59,426 nt of DNA from Fodinibius halophilus (GTDB lineage: Bacteria > Bacteroidota > Rhodothermia > Balneolales > Balneolaceae): contig NZ_JAALLS010000027.1 in assembly GCF_011059105.1 (NCBI RefSeq), positions 1 through 59,426 on the forward strand, given 5' to 3'. Under the pieces are notes generated by a model. It was not told the origin of the DNA. It did not search any database and worked only from the letters and a program-made list of their open reading frames with translations. The translations under genes were made by a program, and so were the position numbers. Of the stretch, positions 10,472 to 19,697 are shown piece after piece (positions within the stretch are counted from its first letter, which is position 1; the number at the start of each line of letters is the position of its first letter).

Positions 10472-11572
10472 ATGGAAAAACTAAATGTTGTAGTTATTGA
10501 TCAAAATATATTGGTCCGTCGCGCCATCACAAATATTCTAAAAAACAAGTATAGCGCCGATGTCCATAGTATTAAAGATCTTAAGAATAGTGAAAAGGTA
10601 ATTAGGGAACAGAATCCTGATATTGTATTTTTGGATATTGAAAACCCCGTAGATGAAGCTTTACGGTATTTAAAAAAACTGAAGGTATCATTCCCGAATA
10701 TCAATTTTATAGTATTGGGTTCGCGCTCAAAGATTGGTGGAGAAGCGGTGCTTAATGCTTTGCAGAAAGGTGCGGTAGATTTTATTACTAAACCCAAACA
10801 TAAGATCTCCCAACTGCTGTGTGGAGATCATTTAGAAAAACGGTTGCTCCCTATTATTAATGAAATAACGAAAGATAAAGTTACACAAAAAAGCAGCCTA
10901 ACCTTTCCAAGAGAGAAAGAATATGCAGCAGATATAGCTTTTGCTGATAGTCCAATTAAACTAGTTGTTATTGGTGGAAGTATTGGAGGCATAAATACAC
11001 TTAGAACGATGTTTAAGCAATTTCCAGCTGACTTAGCTGTACCTATTGTGGTAGTCCAGCATATGCCCAAAATATATAGCCGGCTTTTAGCAGATGAGTT
11101 AGATTCGCTATCTCCAATAGAAGTAAATGAAGCAGAGGACAATATTACCTTAATGCCCAATAGGGCATGGATTGCAAAGGGAGGATACCATTGCGAAGTG
11201 CAGCAAGTGGGGATGCAATCATCTTTAAAACTTCATCGAGGTCCCCGAAAAAACGGGGTGCGTCCCTCCATCGATGTGCTCTTCAAGTCGGCGGCTCGTT
11301 TATATGGTAGTGAAGTTTTGGGCGTGTTAGTAAGTGGATACGCAACAGATGGAATATTTGGAGCCCAGGCAATAAAAAAAGCAGGCGGTCATATTATGGT
11401 GGAAGATCCCGTAAGTGCGTTTGCCGATACATTGCCAAAATCTATTATCGAATCCGGGTTGGCGGATGAAAGTTATTCAATGGAGGAACTTGGAAGCCAG
11501 ATTGCAAGTCTTATCTCCAAAAGAAAAAGCGGGGCCTACGAAAATCAATCGTCCGTTGTAAATTCACACTAG
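10472..11572 (+). CDS. cheB: CheB-type response regulator methylesterase
   Basis: The 366-residue protein has an N-terminal receiver domain and a C-terminal CheB methylesterase domain. The receiver phospho-acceptor is Asp55 in VFLDIENP. The acid pair that is normally DD reads Ile9-Asp10, so one metal-pocket acid is missing. The esterase triad is visible: Ser170 in IGGSIGG, His197 in QHMP and Asp293 in SGYATDG. CheB enzymes hydrolyse methyl-glutamates on chemoreceptors. No CheR, CheA, CheW or receptor gene is in the window, and flanking genes are a glucan synthase and a cation ATPase. It may therefore serve a CheB/CheR-like signalling pathway rather than motility, or act with a distant chemotaxis cluster. 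Confidence 0.85.
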   Translation: MEKLNVVVIDQNILVRRAITNILKNKYSADVHSIKDLKNSEKVIREQNPDIVFLDIENPVDEALRYLKKLKVSFPNINFIVLGSRSKIGGEAVLNALQKGAVDFITKPKHKISQLLCGDHLEKRLLPIINEITKDKVTQKSSLTFPREKEYAADIAFADSPIKLVVIGGSIGGINTLRTMFKQFPADLAVPIVVVQHMPKIYSRLLADELDSLSPIEVNEAEDNITLMPNRAWIAKGGYHCEVQQVGMQSSLKLHRGPRKNGVRPSIDVLFKSAARLYGSEVLGVLVSGYATDGIFGAQAIKKAGGHIMVEDPVSAFADTLPKSIIESGLADESYSMEELGSQIASLISKRKSGAYENQSSVVNSH

Positions 11573-11621
11573 AAACAAGTATTGAGAAGTAGCTGCGAAC
11601 CTGAAACGATTATAATGGCAT

Positions 11622-14285
11622 ATGAATAGATCTGCTGCTTTTAGCCGTCCGGATAACGCATGGGCTCTAAACTCCGGGGACATTATGACGGCTTTAAAAA
11701 CGAAGAATGCAGGGCTTGATGACGATGAGTTAGGCCAGCGTCAAAATAAGTTTGGCAAAAATAAGCTTCGAGAGAGTAAGAAGAAGAGTATTTGGCAAAT
11801 CCTGTATAACCAGGTTAAAAGTCTCATTATATTGTTGCTGGCTGCGGCTGCAGTCGCAGCATTTTTATATGGGGATATCCTCGAGGGTTGGGCCATTGTT
11901 ATAGTGATTATTATTAATACTGCGATCGGTTTTTTTACCGAGCTCAGAGCAGTACGATCTATGGAGGCACTATATAAGCTTGGCACTGTTGAAACAAGGG
12001 TCCGGCGCGGGGGGAAGGTCCAGCATATCGATGCACATGAGCTGGTTCCCGGGGATATCGTCTTGTTTGAGGGCGGTGATGTGATAACAGCAGACCTTCG
12101 TCTGATTGAGGCTTCAAAACTCCAGGCTGATGAATCGGCTCTTACCGGTGAAAGCCTGCCTGTTTCAAAAAGTGCGGAAGCAGTAGACCAACAAACAGTA
12201 TTGGCAGAGCGGACCTCAATGCTTTATAAAGGTACGGCGGTAACACGTGGTGCCGGTGAAGGTGTCGTGGTTTCAACCGGTCAAGATACTGAATTGGGAC
12301 ATATATCTTCTCTGGTCGAAGAGGCTGAGGAAGAGCAAACTCCACTCGAAGAACGGCTTAACCAACTTGCCTTTCGTCTGATAATATTGACTTTTGTTTT
12401 GGTGGTATTGATCGCTGTTATGGGCGTTTTTTCCGGTAAAGCGTTGATGCTAATGGTACAAACCGGCATCGCTCTTGCCGTTGCCGCAGTGCCTGAAGGA
12501 CTTCCTATTGTAGCTACTATTGCCCTTGCCAAAGGGATGCGTATTATGGCCAATAAAAATGCACTGGTTAACCGATTATCGTCAGTAGAAACATTGGGGG
12601 CAACGGCTACCATTTTTACAGATAAAACCGGCACACTTACCGAAAATAAAATGAGCGTAGAACAGCTGTTTGCCGGTGTACAAGAAACGACTTCCGATCG
12701 GCAGTTTAGTGATATAAACGAGGATCTGGATGATGATATCAGGCTGTTGCTGGAAATTGGAGTGCTCTGTAATAATGCAACAATTGATGATGGCGCGAAG
12801 GAGGAAGAGAGCGGAGATCCCCTAGAGGTAGCTTTGCTTGAAGCCGCTCGAAAGGCAGGTATAGCTCGCGAAGAGTTGATTGCTGAATATCCGGAGGAAC
12901 GGGAAGAGGCTTTTGACGCGGAAGCTAAAATGATGGCTACCTGGAATGCTATAGATGATGAATTATATCGGATTTCGGTAAAAGGAGCTCCGGATACGGT
13001 GTTAGCTCATTGCACGAAAAAGCTGGAACAGGGAGAAGAAAAACCGATCTCAGAAGAAGATCGTGACAAATGGAGAGAACAGAATCAAAAACTGGCGGCT
13101 GATGGGCTGCGAGTAATTGGGCTGGCCTATCGAAAAAGTAATATTGCTGAGGGAGACCCTTATGAGGAGTTGGTGTTTGTAGGGTTAGCCGGATTGTTGG
13201 ATCCCCCGCGCAGTGATGTGAAAGGGGCAATCGGAGCATGTATGGGCGCTGGTATTCGTGTGGTTATGGTTACCGGCGATCAACCGGAAACAGCCCAATA
13301 TATAGCACAAGCAGTGGGTATAATAGGAGAACAGGACAGTGTAGTTCACGGGCAGGAGTTAACCAAAGCCGGGGACCATAGGATAAGTGATGAAAAACTC
13401 GTAGATACCAATATTTTTGCTCGAATAAGTCCGGCCCAAAAGTTAGATCTTATCGATCTGTTTCAAAGCAAGGGCGAGGTTGTGGCTATGACCGGAGATG
13501 GCGTGAATGATGCTCCGGCTCTTAAGAAAGCAGATATTGGCATTGCAATGGGAGAACGAGGTACGCAGGTAGCACAGGAAGCTTCGGATATGGTGTTGCT
13601 GGATGATGCTTTTTCTACTATTGTCACTGCTATTAAACAGGGGCGTATTATCTTCCGAAATATTCGCCGGTTTGTCTATTATTTACTCTCCTGTAATGTC
13701 AGTGAAATAATGGTAGTTGGGTTGGCCTCTTTTGTAGGAGCACCATTGCCGGTTTTACCCCTGCAGATTCTTTTTCTCAATTTGGTAACAGATGTTTTTC
13801 CGGCACTGGCACTGGGGGTAGGGGAGGGAGATGATAATATTATGCAAAAGCCTCCTCGAAAATCCGGTGAGCCTATTTTAACAAAACAGCATTGGCTGGG
13901 AATTGGAGGATATGGCTTATTAATAACAATGGCGGTACTATCTGCACTATTTCTCAGTTTATACTGGTTAAACCTGTCAGAAAGAGCGTCTGTAACGATA
14001 AGTTTTTTAACCTTAGCTTTTGCCCAGCTTTGGCATGTTTTAAATATGCGCAGCAGGCAGTCCACATTAATGAATAATTCAATTGTTCGTAACTATTGGG
14101 TTTGGGGTGCAATCCTGTTATGTATTGCTCTTATTTTGGGAGCTCTCTACATTCCGCCAATAGCTCTGGTTATGAAGTTATCAGCACCGGAATGGAGTGG
14201 ATGGATAGTGGTATTTACGTTAAGTTTATCACCGCTTTTCATCGGACAAATACTGAAAGCATGGAAAGGCAGCCGTACAATATGA
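11622..14285 (+). CDS. Cation-transporting P-type ATPase, Ca2+ (type II) class
   Basis: The 887-residue protein has an N-terminal cation-ATPase domain, the actuator motif LTGES (~173), the phosphorylation motif DKTGT (~334) and the hinge MTGDGVNDAPA (~622). About ten membrane helices are present. Helix M4 carries VPEGLP and M6 carries NLVTDVFPA, which fit the type IIA/PMR1-like calcium pumps. It should export Ca2+ (possibly Mn2+) from the cytoplasm with ATP. It begins 49 nt after cheB in the same direction and is followed 96 nt later by the site-2 protease gene, so these could share a transcript. Substrate is inferred from motifs only; a Na+ or K+ role is less likely. Confidence 0.88.
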   Translation: MNRSAAFSRPDNAWALNSGDIMTALKTKNAGLDDDELGQRQNKFGKNKLRESKKKSIWQILYNQVKSLIILLLAAAAVAAFLYGDILEGWAIVIVIIINTAIGFFTELRAVRSMEALYKLGTVETRVRRGGKVQHIDAHELVPGDIVLFEGGDVITADLRLIEASKLQADESALTGESLPVSKSAEAVDQQTVLAERTSMLYKGTAVTRGAGEGVVVSTGQDTELGHISSLVEEAEEEQTPLEERLNQLAFRLIILTFVLVVLIAVMGVFSGKALMLMVQTGIALAVAAVPEGLPIVATIALAKGMRIMANKNALVNRLSSVETLGATATIFTDKTGTLTENKMSVEQLFAGVQETTSDRQFSDINEDLDDDIRLLLEIGVLCNNATIDDGAKEEESGDPLEVALLEAARKAGIAREELIAEYPEEREEAFDAEAKMMATWNAIDDELYRISVKGAPDTVLAHCTKKLEQGEEKPISEEDRDKWREQNQKLAADGLRVIGLAYRKSNIAEGDPYEELVFVGLAGLLDPPRSDVKGAIGACMGAGIRVVMVTGDQPETAQYIAQAVGIIGEQDSVVHGQELTKAGDHRISDEKLVDTNIFARISPAQKLDLIDLFQSKGEVVAMTGDGVNDAPALKKADIGIAMGERGTQVAQEASDMVLLDDAFSTIVTAIKQGRIIFRNIRRFVYYLLSCNVSEIMVVGLASFVGAPLPVLPLQILFLNLVTDVFPALALGVGEGDDNIMQKPPRKSGEPILTKQHWLGIGGYGLLITMAVLSALFLSLYWLNLSERASVTISFLTLAFAQLWHVLNMRSRQSTLMNNSIVRNYWVWGAILLCIALILGALYIPPIALVMKLSAPEWSGWIVVFTLSLSPLFIGQILKAWKGSRTI

Positions 14286-14381
14286 ATGCCAGTTTATATA
14301 TCTTAATATTGCGGATAGGTATATAAATATTTGGTTTAACATGAAGGAAAATTTCGTTTATCAAAATAGGTTACAATAATT

Positions 14382-15503
14382 ATGAAAGGATCACTAAAGC
14401 TGGGACGTATTGCCGGGATCAAAATCCAGGTACACTGGACCTTTTTACTGCTGATATTGTGGATTGTTGTACTCGAATTAACGAAGGGGAACAGTACAGA
14501 GGCTATTCTTTGGAGCACGTTTTTTATAATGGTCTTATTCGGATGTGTGGTGTTGCACGAATTGGGACATGCTTTAACAGCGCAGAGGTTCAATATTCCC
14601 ACACAACAAATTACCCTCTTACCAATTGGAGGAGTAGCCAGTCTTGAAAAAATGCCGGAAGATCCCAAAGAAGAATTTTTAGTAGCTATTGCCGGTCCGG
14701 CAGTGAATGTGGTGATAGCGCTCATCCTTTACATGGTTCTACCCATGGAGCAGTTCCTTGTAGAAGATCCTGAAATGGCAGAAGAGGTACTAAGTACCAT
14801 TAATGGCTCAAATTTTTTGTTTTTTCTCTTTTCAGCCAATGTTTTGTTGGTACTGTTTAATTTGATTCCGGCTTTTCCCATGGATGGGGGGCGCATTTTC
14901 CGAGCACTTCTTTCCCTTAAATTTAGTAGAGTACAGGCTACCCGAATGGCTGCTAAATTGGGACAATTGGTTGCATTCTTTTTCTTGTTTATTGGTTTGT
15001 TTTATAATCCCATCCTCATCCTTATCGCTATATTTGTTTATTTCGGTGCTCAGGGAGAAAGTGTGATGGTTCAGCAGCTTGCAATTCTTAAAGATCACAA
15101 CGTTGAAGAGGCAATGATGACCAATATCACGACGGTGCTGCCGGAGGATAGATTGGAAGAAGTAATTGATATTATTCTTACCGGTACTGAACGTGATTTT
15201 ATCGTTGCCCAAAACGGGGAAGTAAAAGGTGTTCTGTATCAATCTGCTCTTATTGAAGCTTTTAAGAGCAATAGGAGTGACTTAAGGGTGAAAGATATTA
15301 TGGATAAGGATGTTAAAACCATCCAGGCCAGTGATGATTTAACAACTATCTATCGCATGATACAGTCGAAAACCAAGTCGTTTTTTCCGGTTTTGGAAGG
15401 GGACGAGTTAGTAGGGGCGGTAGATCGGGAAAATGTTAATGAGTTTATGGTTTTCCACGGCTTAGGTCACGACCGGTTATTAGGGAGTCAGTCGAAAGCA
15501 TAA
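14382..15503 (+). CDS. Site-2 (M50) metalloprotease with CBS pair
   Basis: The 373-residue polytopic protein is an intramembrane zinc metalloprotease of the SpoIVFB/Rv2869c-like M50B group. The zinc motif HELGH lies at ~60, the second active-site motif PMDGG at ~166 and about six membrane helices lie in residues 15-225. Residues ~235-365 form two CBS domains, which typically bind adenosine nucleotides and may gate activity. There is no PDZ domain, which separates it from RseP. The substrate, probably a membrane-bound transcription factor or anti-sigma factor, is not evident nearby. The stop codon lies inside the inverted repeat shared with the convergent downstream gene. Confidence 0.88.
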   Translation: MKGSLKLGRIAGIKIQVHWTFLLLILWIVVLELTKGNSTEAILWSTFFIMVLFGCVVLHELGHALTAQRFNIPTQQITLLPIGGVASLEKMPEDPKEEFLVAIAGPAVNVVIALILYMVLPMEQFLVEDPEMAEEVLSTINGSNFLFFLFSANVLLVLFNLIPAFPMDGGRIFRALLSLKFSRVQATRMAAKLGQLVAFFFLFIGLFYNPILILIAIFVYFGAQGESVMVQQLAILKDHNVEEAMMTNITTVLPEDRLEEVIDIILTGTERDFIVAQNGEVKGVLYQSALIEAFKSNRSDLRVKDIMDKDVKTIQASDDLTTIYRMIQSKTKSFFPVLEGDELVGAVDRENVNEFMVFHGLGHDRLLGSQSKA

Positions 15504-15512
15504 GCTATGCTT
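15496..15512. terminator. Short palindrome between convergent genes
   Basis: AAGCATA-AGC-TATGCTT is a perfect 7-bp inverted repeat with a 3-nt loop. It contains the stop codon of the upstream protease gene and lies 18 bp from the end of the convergent E1 gene. It may serve both as a bidirectional transcript end, although no long T tract follows on either side. Confidence 0.4.
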
Positions 15513-15529
15513 GGCCACTAAACTGTATT

Positions 15530-17515
15530 TTAATAGGCTATTAATTTATTCAAGGTTCGCTCGAGGCGCGAATCAGCAAGGTAGTGTTTTTCCAGCTTGG
15601 GACTAAAAGGCACGGGTATATCAAGTGAAGAGCAGCGCATGATTGGAGCATCAAGAGCTTCAAAACACTGTTCGCTGATGAGGGAAGAGAGTTCACTCAT
15701 CGGTCCCATTGTTTGAGAAGGTTCTTGCAGCAGAAGAACTTTATTCGTCTTTTCTACAGATTTCTTTACGGTTTCAAAGTCGAGAGGCGCCAGCGACCGA
15801 AGGTCAACTATTTCCAGGTTGATATCTTTTTCAGCGTATTGTTGAGCTATATCTTGCGCCCAATGTACGCCCATGCCGTAGGTGATGATAGAGGCATCAG
15901 TGCCTTCTCGTTTAACCTTTGCTTTTCCAAGCTCTTCTGGAGTACAGAAGTCGGGGGTAACCGTGCGAATGCTGCGATATAGCTTCTTATGCTCAAAAAA
16001 GAGTACCGGATTGGGGTCGTAGAGCGCACTGTAAAGCAGATTCTGAGCATCTTCAACAGACGAGGGAACTATAATTTTAAGTCCGGGATGCTGCATGAAC
16101 CACCCCTCCGGGGATTGTGAGTGAAATGGCCCGGCGCCAACACCTGCACCATGTGGTGCCCGGATAGTAATATTAAGTGGGGGCATCCAGCGATACTGCG
16201 ATTTGGCAATATTATTGACAATCTGGTTGAAACCGCAGGAGATAAAGTCGGCGAATTGCATTTCTACCACAGGTTTGAATCCTTCCAGGGCAAGACCCAC
16301 GGCACAGCCCAGCGCCCCGGCTTCAATGATGGGGGTGTTGCGTACGCGCTCTGTTCCAAACTGCTCAACAAATCCTTCAGTAACTTTAAAAACGCCCCCG
16401 TATTCGGCGATATCCTGACCCATGATGAGAAATTCCTCATCTTCTTCAAAAGCTTCTCGTAATGAAAACTGAATAGCATCGACCATTCGTTTTTCAGATT
16501 CGCTGCCATTGTTATGCTGTTTTTTCGGCAGATCAACAGGGGTAAACAGGCGGTCTTTTTCTTTGTGGAGATCAAAGATAGGGTCTTCGGCATTTAGTGC
16601 TCGATCCAGGTCCGGTAAAAAAGAATTATCAACTTCTTCGCGGATAGCTTCAAATTCATCATCCCCGGTAACAATACCTTGCTCTTTTAGCCAATTGGCC
16701 ATTCGTTCGATAGGATCTTTCTTAGCCCATTCTTCGAACTTCTCATCCGGTACATAAAAGGTTCCCGAGGCTTCTTCGTGTCCCCGCATGCGAAATGTCT
16801 TGGCTTCAATAAGGGTGGGATTTCCATCGAGAGCTGCCTCTTTTGCTTCCGTAACAGCTTCCATAACGGCAAAGACATCATTGCCGTCCACTTGCATGCC
16901 TTTTAGTCCATAGCCCTGGGCACGGTCTACCAGGTCATCGCAGGCGTATTGCTCACTGGTAGGGGTGGAAAGGCCGTAGCCGTTATTTTCGATCATGAAA
17001 ATGACGGGCAGTTCCCACACAGCAGCCAGGTTTAATGCTTCATGGAATTCGCCTTCACTGGTGGCCCCGTCGCCACAAAAGCTGCAGGCCACAAATCCAC
17101 TGTCCCGAAGTTGCGAAGCCAGTCCTAATCCGTCTGCTACGGGCATAGTTGCAGCGAGGTGAGAGATCATACCCACAATGCGCTTTTCCGGGATACCACA
17201 GTGAAAAGAGCGATCATGTCCCTGGGTGTAACCATCGGTTTTGCCCAACCACTGGCAGAAAAGTCGATATAGATCTACGCCGCGGGTGGTAAACAAGCCC
17301 AGGTTGCGGTGCATGGGTAACAAGTAATCATCATCAGCGAGGGCCGATACCGTTCCCACAGAAATGGCTTCCTGTCCCATACCCGAGAACCATTTACTGA
17401 TTTTATTTTGCCTTAGTAATTTAAGCATGCGCTCTTCAATACGGCGAGGCAAAAGCAGATTCTTGTAGTGTTCGAGGGCTTGCTGATCAGTTAATTTTTT
17501 TTGTGGCTGGATCAT
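15530..17515 (-). CDS. Fused alpha/beta 2-oxoacid dehydrogenase E1
   Basis: The 661-residue cytoplasmic enzyme joins E1-alpha (residues 1 to ~320) and E1-beta (~340-661), which are separate subunits in most bacteria. The alpha half has the thiamine-diphosphate motif GDGATSEGEFHEALN (~147) ending in IENNGYG, and the substrate-entry GMGQEAISVG (~46). The beta half shows MGQDIAEYGGVFKVTEG and the PHGAGVGAGPFHSQSPE segment. The reaction is decarboxylation of a branched-chain 2-oxo acid or pyruvate and transfer of the acyl group to lipoyl-E2. No E2 or E3 gene is in the window, so it relies on distant ones. Branched-chain substrates are more likely from the overall sequence, but this is inference. 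Confidence 0.88.
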   Translation of the reverse strand: MIQPQKKLTDQQALEHYKNLLLPRRIEERMLKLLRQNKISKWFSGMGQEAISVGTVSALADDDYLLPMHRNLGLFTTRGVDLYRLFCQWLGKTDGYTQGHDRSFHCGIPEKRIVGMISHLAATMPVADGLGLASQLRDSGFVACSFCGDGATSEGEFHEALNLAAVWELPVIFMIENNGYGLSTPTSEQYACDDLVDRAQGYGLKGMQVDGNDVFAVMEAVTEAKEAALDGNPTLIEAKTFRMRGHEEASGTFYVPDEKFEEWAKKDPIERMANWLKEQGIVTGDDEFEAIREEVDNSFLPDLDRALNAEDPIFDLHKEKDRLFTPVDLPKKQHNNGSESEKRMVDAIQFSLREAFEEDEEFLIMGQDIAEYGGVFKVTEGFVEQFGTERVRNTPIIEAGALGCAVGLALEGFKPVVEMQFADFISCGFNQIVNNIAKSQYRWMPPLNITIRAPHGAGVGAGPFHSQSPEGWFMQHPGLKIIVPSSVEDAQNLLYSALYDPNPVLFFEHKKLYRSIRTVTPDFCTPEELGKAKVKREGTDASIITYGMGVHWAQDIAQQYAEKDINLEIVDLRSLAPLDFETVKKSVEKTNKVLLLQEPSQTMGPMSELSSLISEQCFEALDAPIMRCSSLDIPVPFSPKLEKHYLADSRLERTLNKLIAY

Positions 17516-17806
17516 TAATTATTACTGAAAATTCTGTAGTTTATTCGTTCTAAAACGTGAGCCAAACATGCAGCAGTTATTCAATAATTGCAACCCTCGT
17601 ATCAAGATTTTCAGTTGGCAGAGGGTTCATAAACTTGGTGACTCAAACATCACTGTTTAATTATAGTGTAACGGTTTTTTGTTTAGATTGATAGTAGATG
17701 GAGGTGGAAAATAGCATGGGTTTAGACAGTAATGATAATAATTTAAGTTATTGAACGTGCGCGAAAGGTTCACAATCACTTTTTTTAATTAGTTTTTCGG
17801 GGTTGA

Positions 17807-18211
17807 ATGGAAGCACTTGGTCGACATATATTGGTTGAACTTTACAATTGTGATAATGAAAAGATCAATGATGTAGCATATATCGAATCTTCGATGCTTG
17901 CCGCTACCCGGGCATCGGGAGCCACCATCATATCTCATAATTTTCACAAATTTAGTCCCCATGGTGTCAGTGGTGTTGTGGTGATTGCGGAATCCCATGT
18001 TTCAATCCACAGTTGGCCCGAATACAACTATGCGGCTATCGATATTTTCACCTGTGGCGATACCATTGACCCAATGATAATCAGGGATACTCTTAAAAAA
18101 GATTTCCAAGCCGAGACGATATCCAGCAGGGAAATAAAACGGGGGATGATCAAACCCAAGGCCGGCAAGAAACTGCTACATAAACCACAACAACAAATCT
18201 TAGAGAAGTAA
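17807..18211 (+). CDS. speD: S-adenosylmethionine decarboxylase proenzyme
   Basis: The 134-residue prokaryotic class 1b SpeD has the autocleavage site Glu62-Ser63 within AESHVSIHSWPE, which generates the pyruvoyl group. The catalytic His68 and Cys83 (FTCGD) fall at exactly the positions known for the Thermotoga enzyme. It makes decarboxylated SAM, the aminopropyl donor. The start ATG at 17807 is preceded by a TCGGGGTTG ribosome-binding segment. It is the first gene of a three-gene polyamine operon, with the next start 7 nt after its stop. Confidence 0.95.
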   Translation: MEALGRHILVELYNCDNEKINDVAYIESSMLAATRASGATIISHNFHKFSPHGVSGVVVIAESHVSIHSWPEYNYAAIDIFTCGDTIDPMIIRDTLKKDFQAETISSREIKRGMIKPKAGKKLLHKPQQQILEK

Positions 18212-18218
18212 CACCATA

Positions 18219-18734
18219 ATGCCAGAACTATCACCAACTACTTCAACGAAAGAACAGATGATGTTGAAAACCCCCAATATATATTGCCTGGTAAAAGGAG
18301 CATCAGAAGGACGTACACGATTGAATGCATTTGATAATGCACTGTTAAATGCCGGGGTGGGAGATACAAATTTGATGCGTATGAGCAGCATTGTTCCTCC
18401 TGGGGCAGTTGAATACAATATCGAGGATGTTGATTTGCCGGCCGGGGGATTGATTCCATTGGCTTATGCCCATATTGATTCTGCCACACCGGGACGGTAT
18501 ATCTCCTCAGCTGTTGCTATTGGAATTCCGGAAGATGAAACTGAACCCGGCGTTATTATGGAGTATGAAGATCACGGTCGGTTAAAAAATGTAGAAGAGA
18601 TCGTAGAACAGATGGTTATTGACGCTTTTGATTATCGAAACAGGGCACTGAAGGAGATTAAATCGATTGGTATTGAGCACCAGGTTGAAAACTGCGGGGC
18701 TACCTTCGCCGGTGCTGTTCTATGGTATGAATAA
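18219..18734 (+). CDS. pdaD: Pyruvoyl-dependent arginine decarboxylase
   Basis: The 171-residue protein has the self-cleavage region NAGVGDTNLMRMSSIVPPGA, with cleavage expected between Ser56 and Ser57 as in the archaeal enzyme. The C-terminal NCGATFAGAVLWYE segment is characteristic of the family. It converts arginine to agmatine and CO2. It lies between speD and speE, so agmatine is likely the aminopropyl acceptor in this pathway. PLP-type SpeA is not present in the window. Confidence 0.93.
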   Translation: MPELSPTTSTKEQMMLKTPNIYCLVKGASEGRTRLNAFDNALLNAGVGDTNLMRMSSIVPPGAVEYNIEDVDLPAGGLIPLAYAHIDSATPGRYISSAVAIGIPEDETEPGVIMEYEDHGRLKNVEEIVEQMVIDAFDYRNRALKEIKSIGIEHQVENCGATFAGAVLWYE

Positions 18735-18735
18735 A

Positions 18736-18812
18736 GATTCGTGATGCGTAATTCGTAATGAGTGAGTTTTTATACAATGGAATTTCCAATATCACGCATT
18801 ACGCATCACGTA
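18736..18812. repeat. Imperfect inverted repeat between pdaD and speE
   Basis: GTGATGCGTAATTCGTAATG at 18,741-18,760 is matched in inverted orientation by ATTACGCATCACG at 18,797-18,809. The two form a long imperfect hairpin with about 40 nt between the arms. The sequence is low complexity and related in style to the ATTACGAATTAGGAATT spacer between cydA and cydB. It separates two genes of one operon and could attenuate or stabilise the transcript. Confidence 0.55.
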
Positions 18813-18839
18813 GTATCCTGAACCTTGCATCCTGATAAC

Positions 18840-19697
18840 ATGTCTTCAACGTTTAACGAATTTTATAACGAAAAAACGGGGCTCACGATAGGTGTGAATG
18901 GAATCCTGTTTTCCGAGCAAACACCCTATCAGAAGGTCGAAATTCTTGAGACCGACAGCTGGGGACGAATGATGACTATCGATGGAATGGTGATGCTTTC
19001 CGAGAAAGATGAGTTTGTCTACCATGAGATGTTGACCCATGTGGGGATGTTTAGTCATCCTCAACCCGAACGAGTGCTTATTATTGGGGGAGGAGATGGC
19101 GGTACAGCCCGCGAGGTGATGCGTCATCCAAGCGTAAAGAAGGTGGATATGGTAGAGATTGATGAAGTGGTGGTACAAGCATCAAAAGAGTTTCTGCCAC
19201 AAGTAGGGGACTGGGGGAATCCCAAGCTGAATGTCGTTATTGGTGATGGTATCGAATTTGTTAAGGATATTTCGGTGCCCTATGATGTTATAATCATCGA
19301 CGGATCGGATCCGGTGGGGCCGGCTGCCGGCTTATTCGAAGGTGAGTTTATGCAGGCTTGTTATGATGGGTTATCGGAGGATGGAATTTTAACAGCCCAG
19401 ACCGAAAGTCCGTGGGTAGAATCCTATCATCCCAGCATGAAGCAGGTATATACTGCGCTGGATGATATTTATGCGGTCTCGAAAATGTACCTGGCCTATA
19501 TTCCGCTCTATCCTGCAGGTATGTGGTCGTTTTCTTTTGCCAGTAAAGGGGGTACAGATCCTTTGGCTGAAGTAGTGCTACAACGGGTCGAAAATGGTGT
19601 AATGCGTTTTGAAGATGAGTTAAAGTATTATAATCCCGAGGTGCACCGAGGTTGTTTTGCCCTCCCCAATTTTGTGAAAGATATTATTGAACCATAA
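18840..19697 (+). CDS. speE: Polyamine aminopropyltransferase (spermidine synthase)
   Basis: I place the start at the ATG at 18840, giving 285 residues, because the frame's earlier TTG at 18825 would add an unlikely tail. The SAM-fold motif GGGDGG is at residues 83-88, followed by TAREVMRHPSV and VEIDEVVV; IDGSDPVGPA is the catalytic Asp loop. It transfers an aminopropyl group from decarboxylated SAM. With an arginine decarboxylase rather than an ornithine decarboxylase beside it, the acceptor may be agmatine, giving N1-aminopropylagmatine. That product would need an agmatinase-like enzyme encoded elsewhere. Confidence 0.93.
   Translation: MSSTFNEFYNEKTGLTIGVNGILFSEQTPYQKVEILETDSWGRMMTIDGMVMLSEKDEFVYHEMLTHVGMFSHPQPERVLIIGGGDGGTAREVMRHPSVKKVDMVEIDEVVVQASKEFLPQVGDWGNPKLNVVIGDGIEFVKDISVPYDVIIIDGSDPVGPAAGLFEGEFMQACYDGLSEDGILTAQTESPWVESYHPSMKQVYTALDDIYAVSKMYLAYIPLYPAGMWSFSFASKGGTDPLAEVVLQRVENGVMRFEDELKYYNPEVHRGCFALPNFVKDIIEP

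Noticed and set aside
15530-17515. Two separate E1 alpha and beta genes
   Set aside because: A single frame of 661 codons runs without a stop through both, so it is one fused gene.
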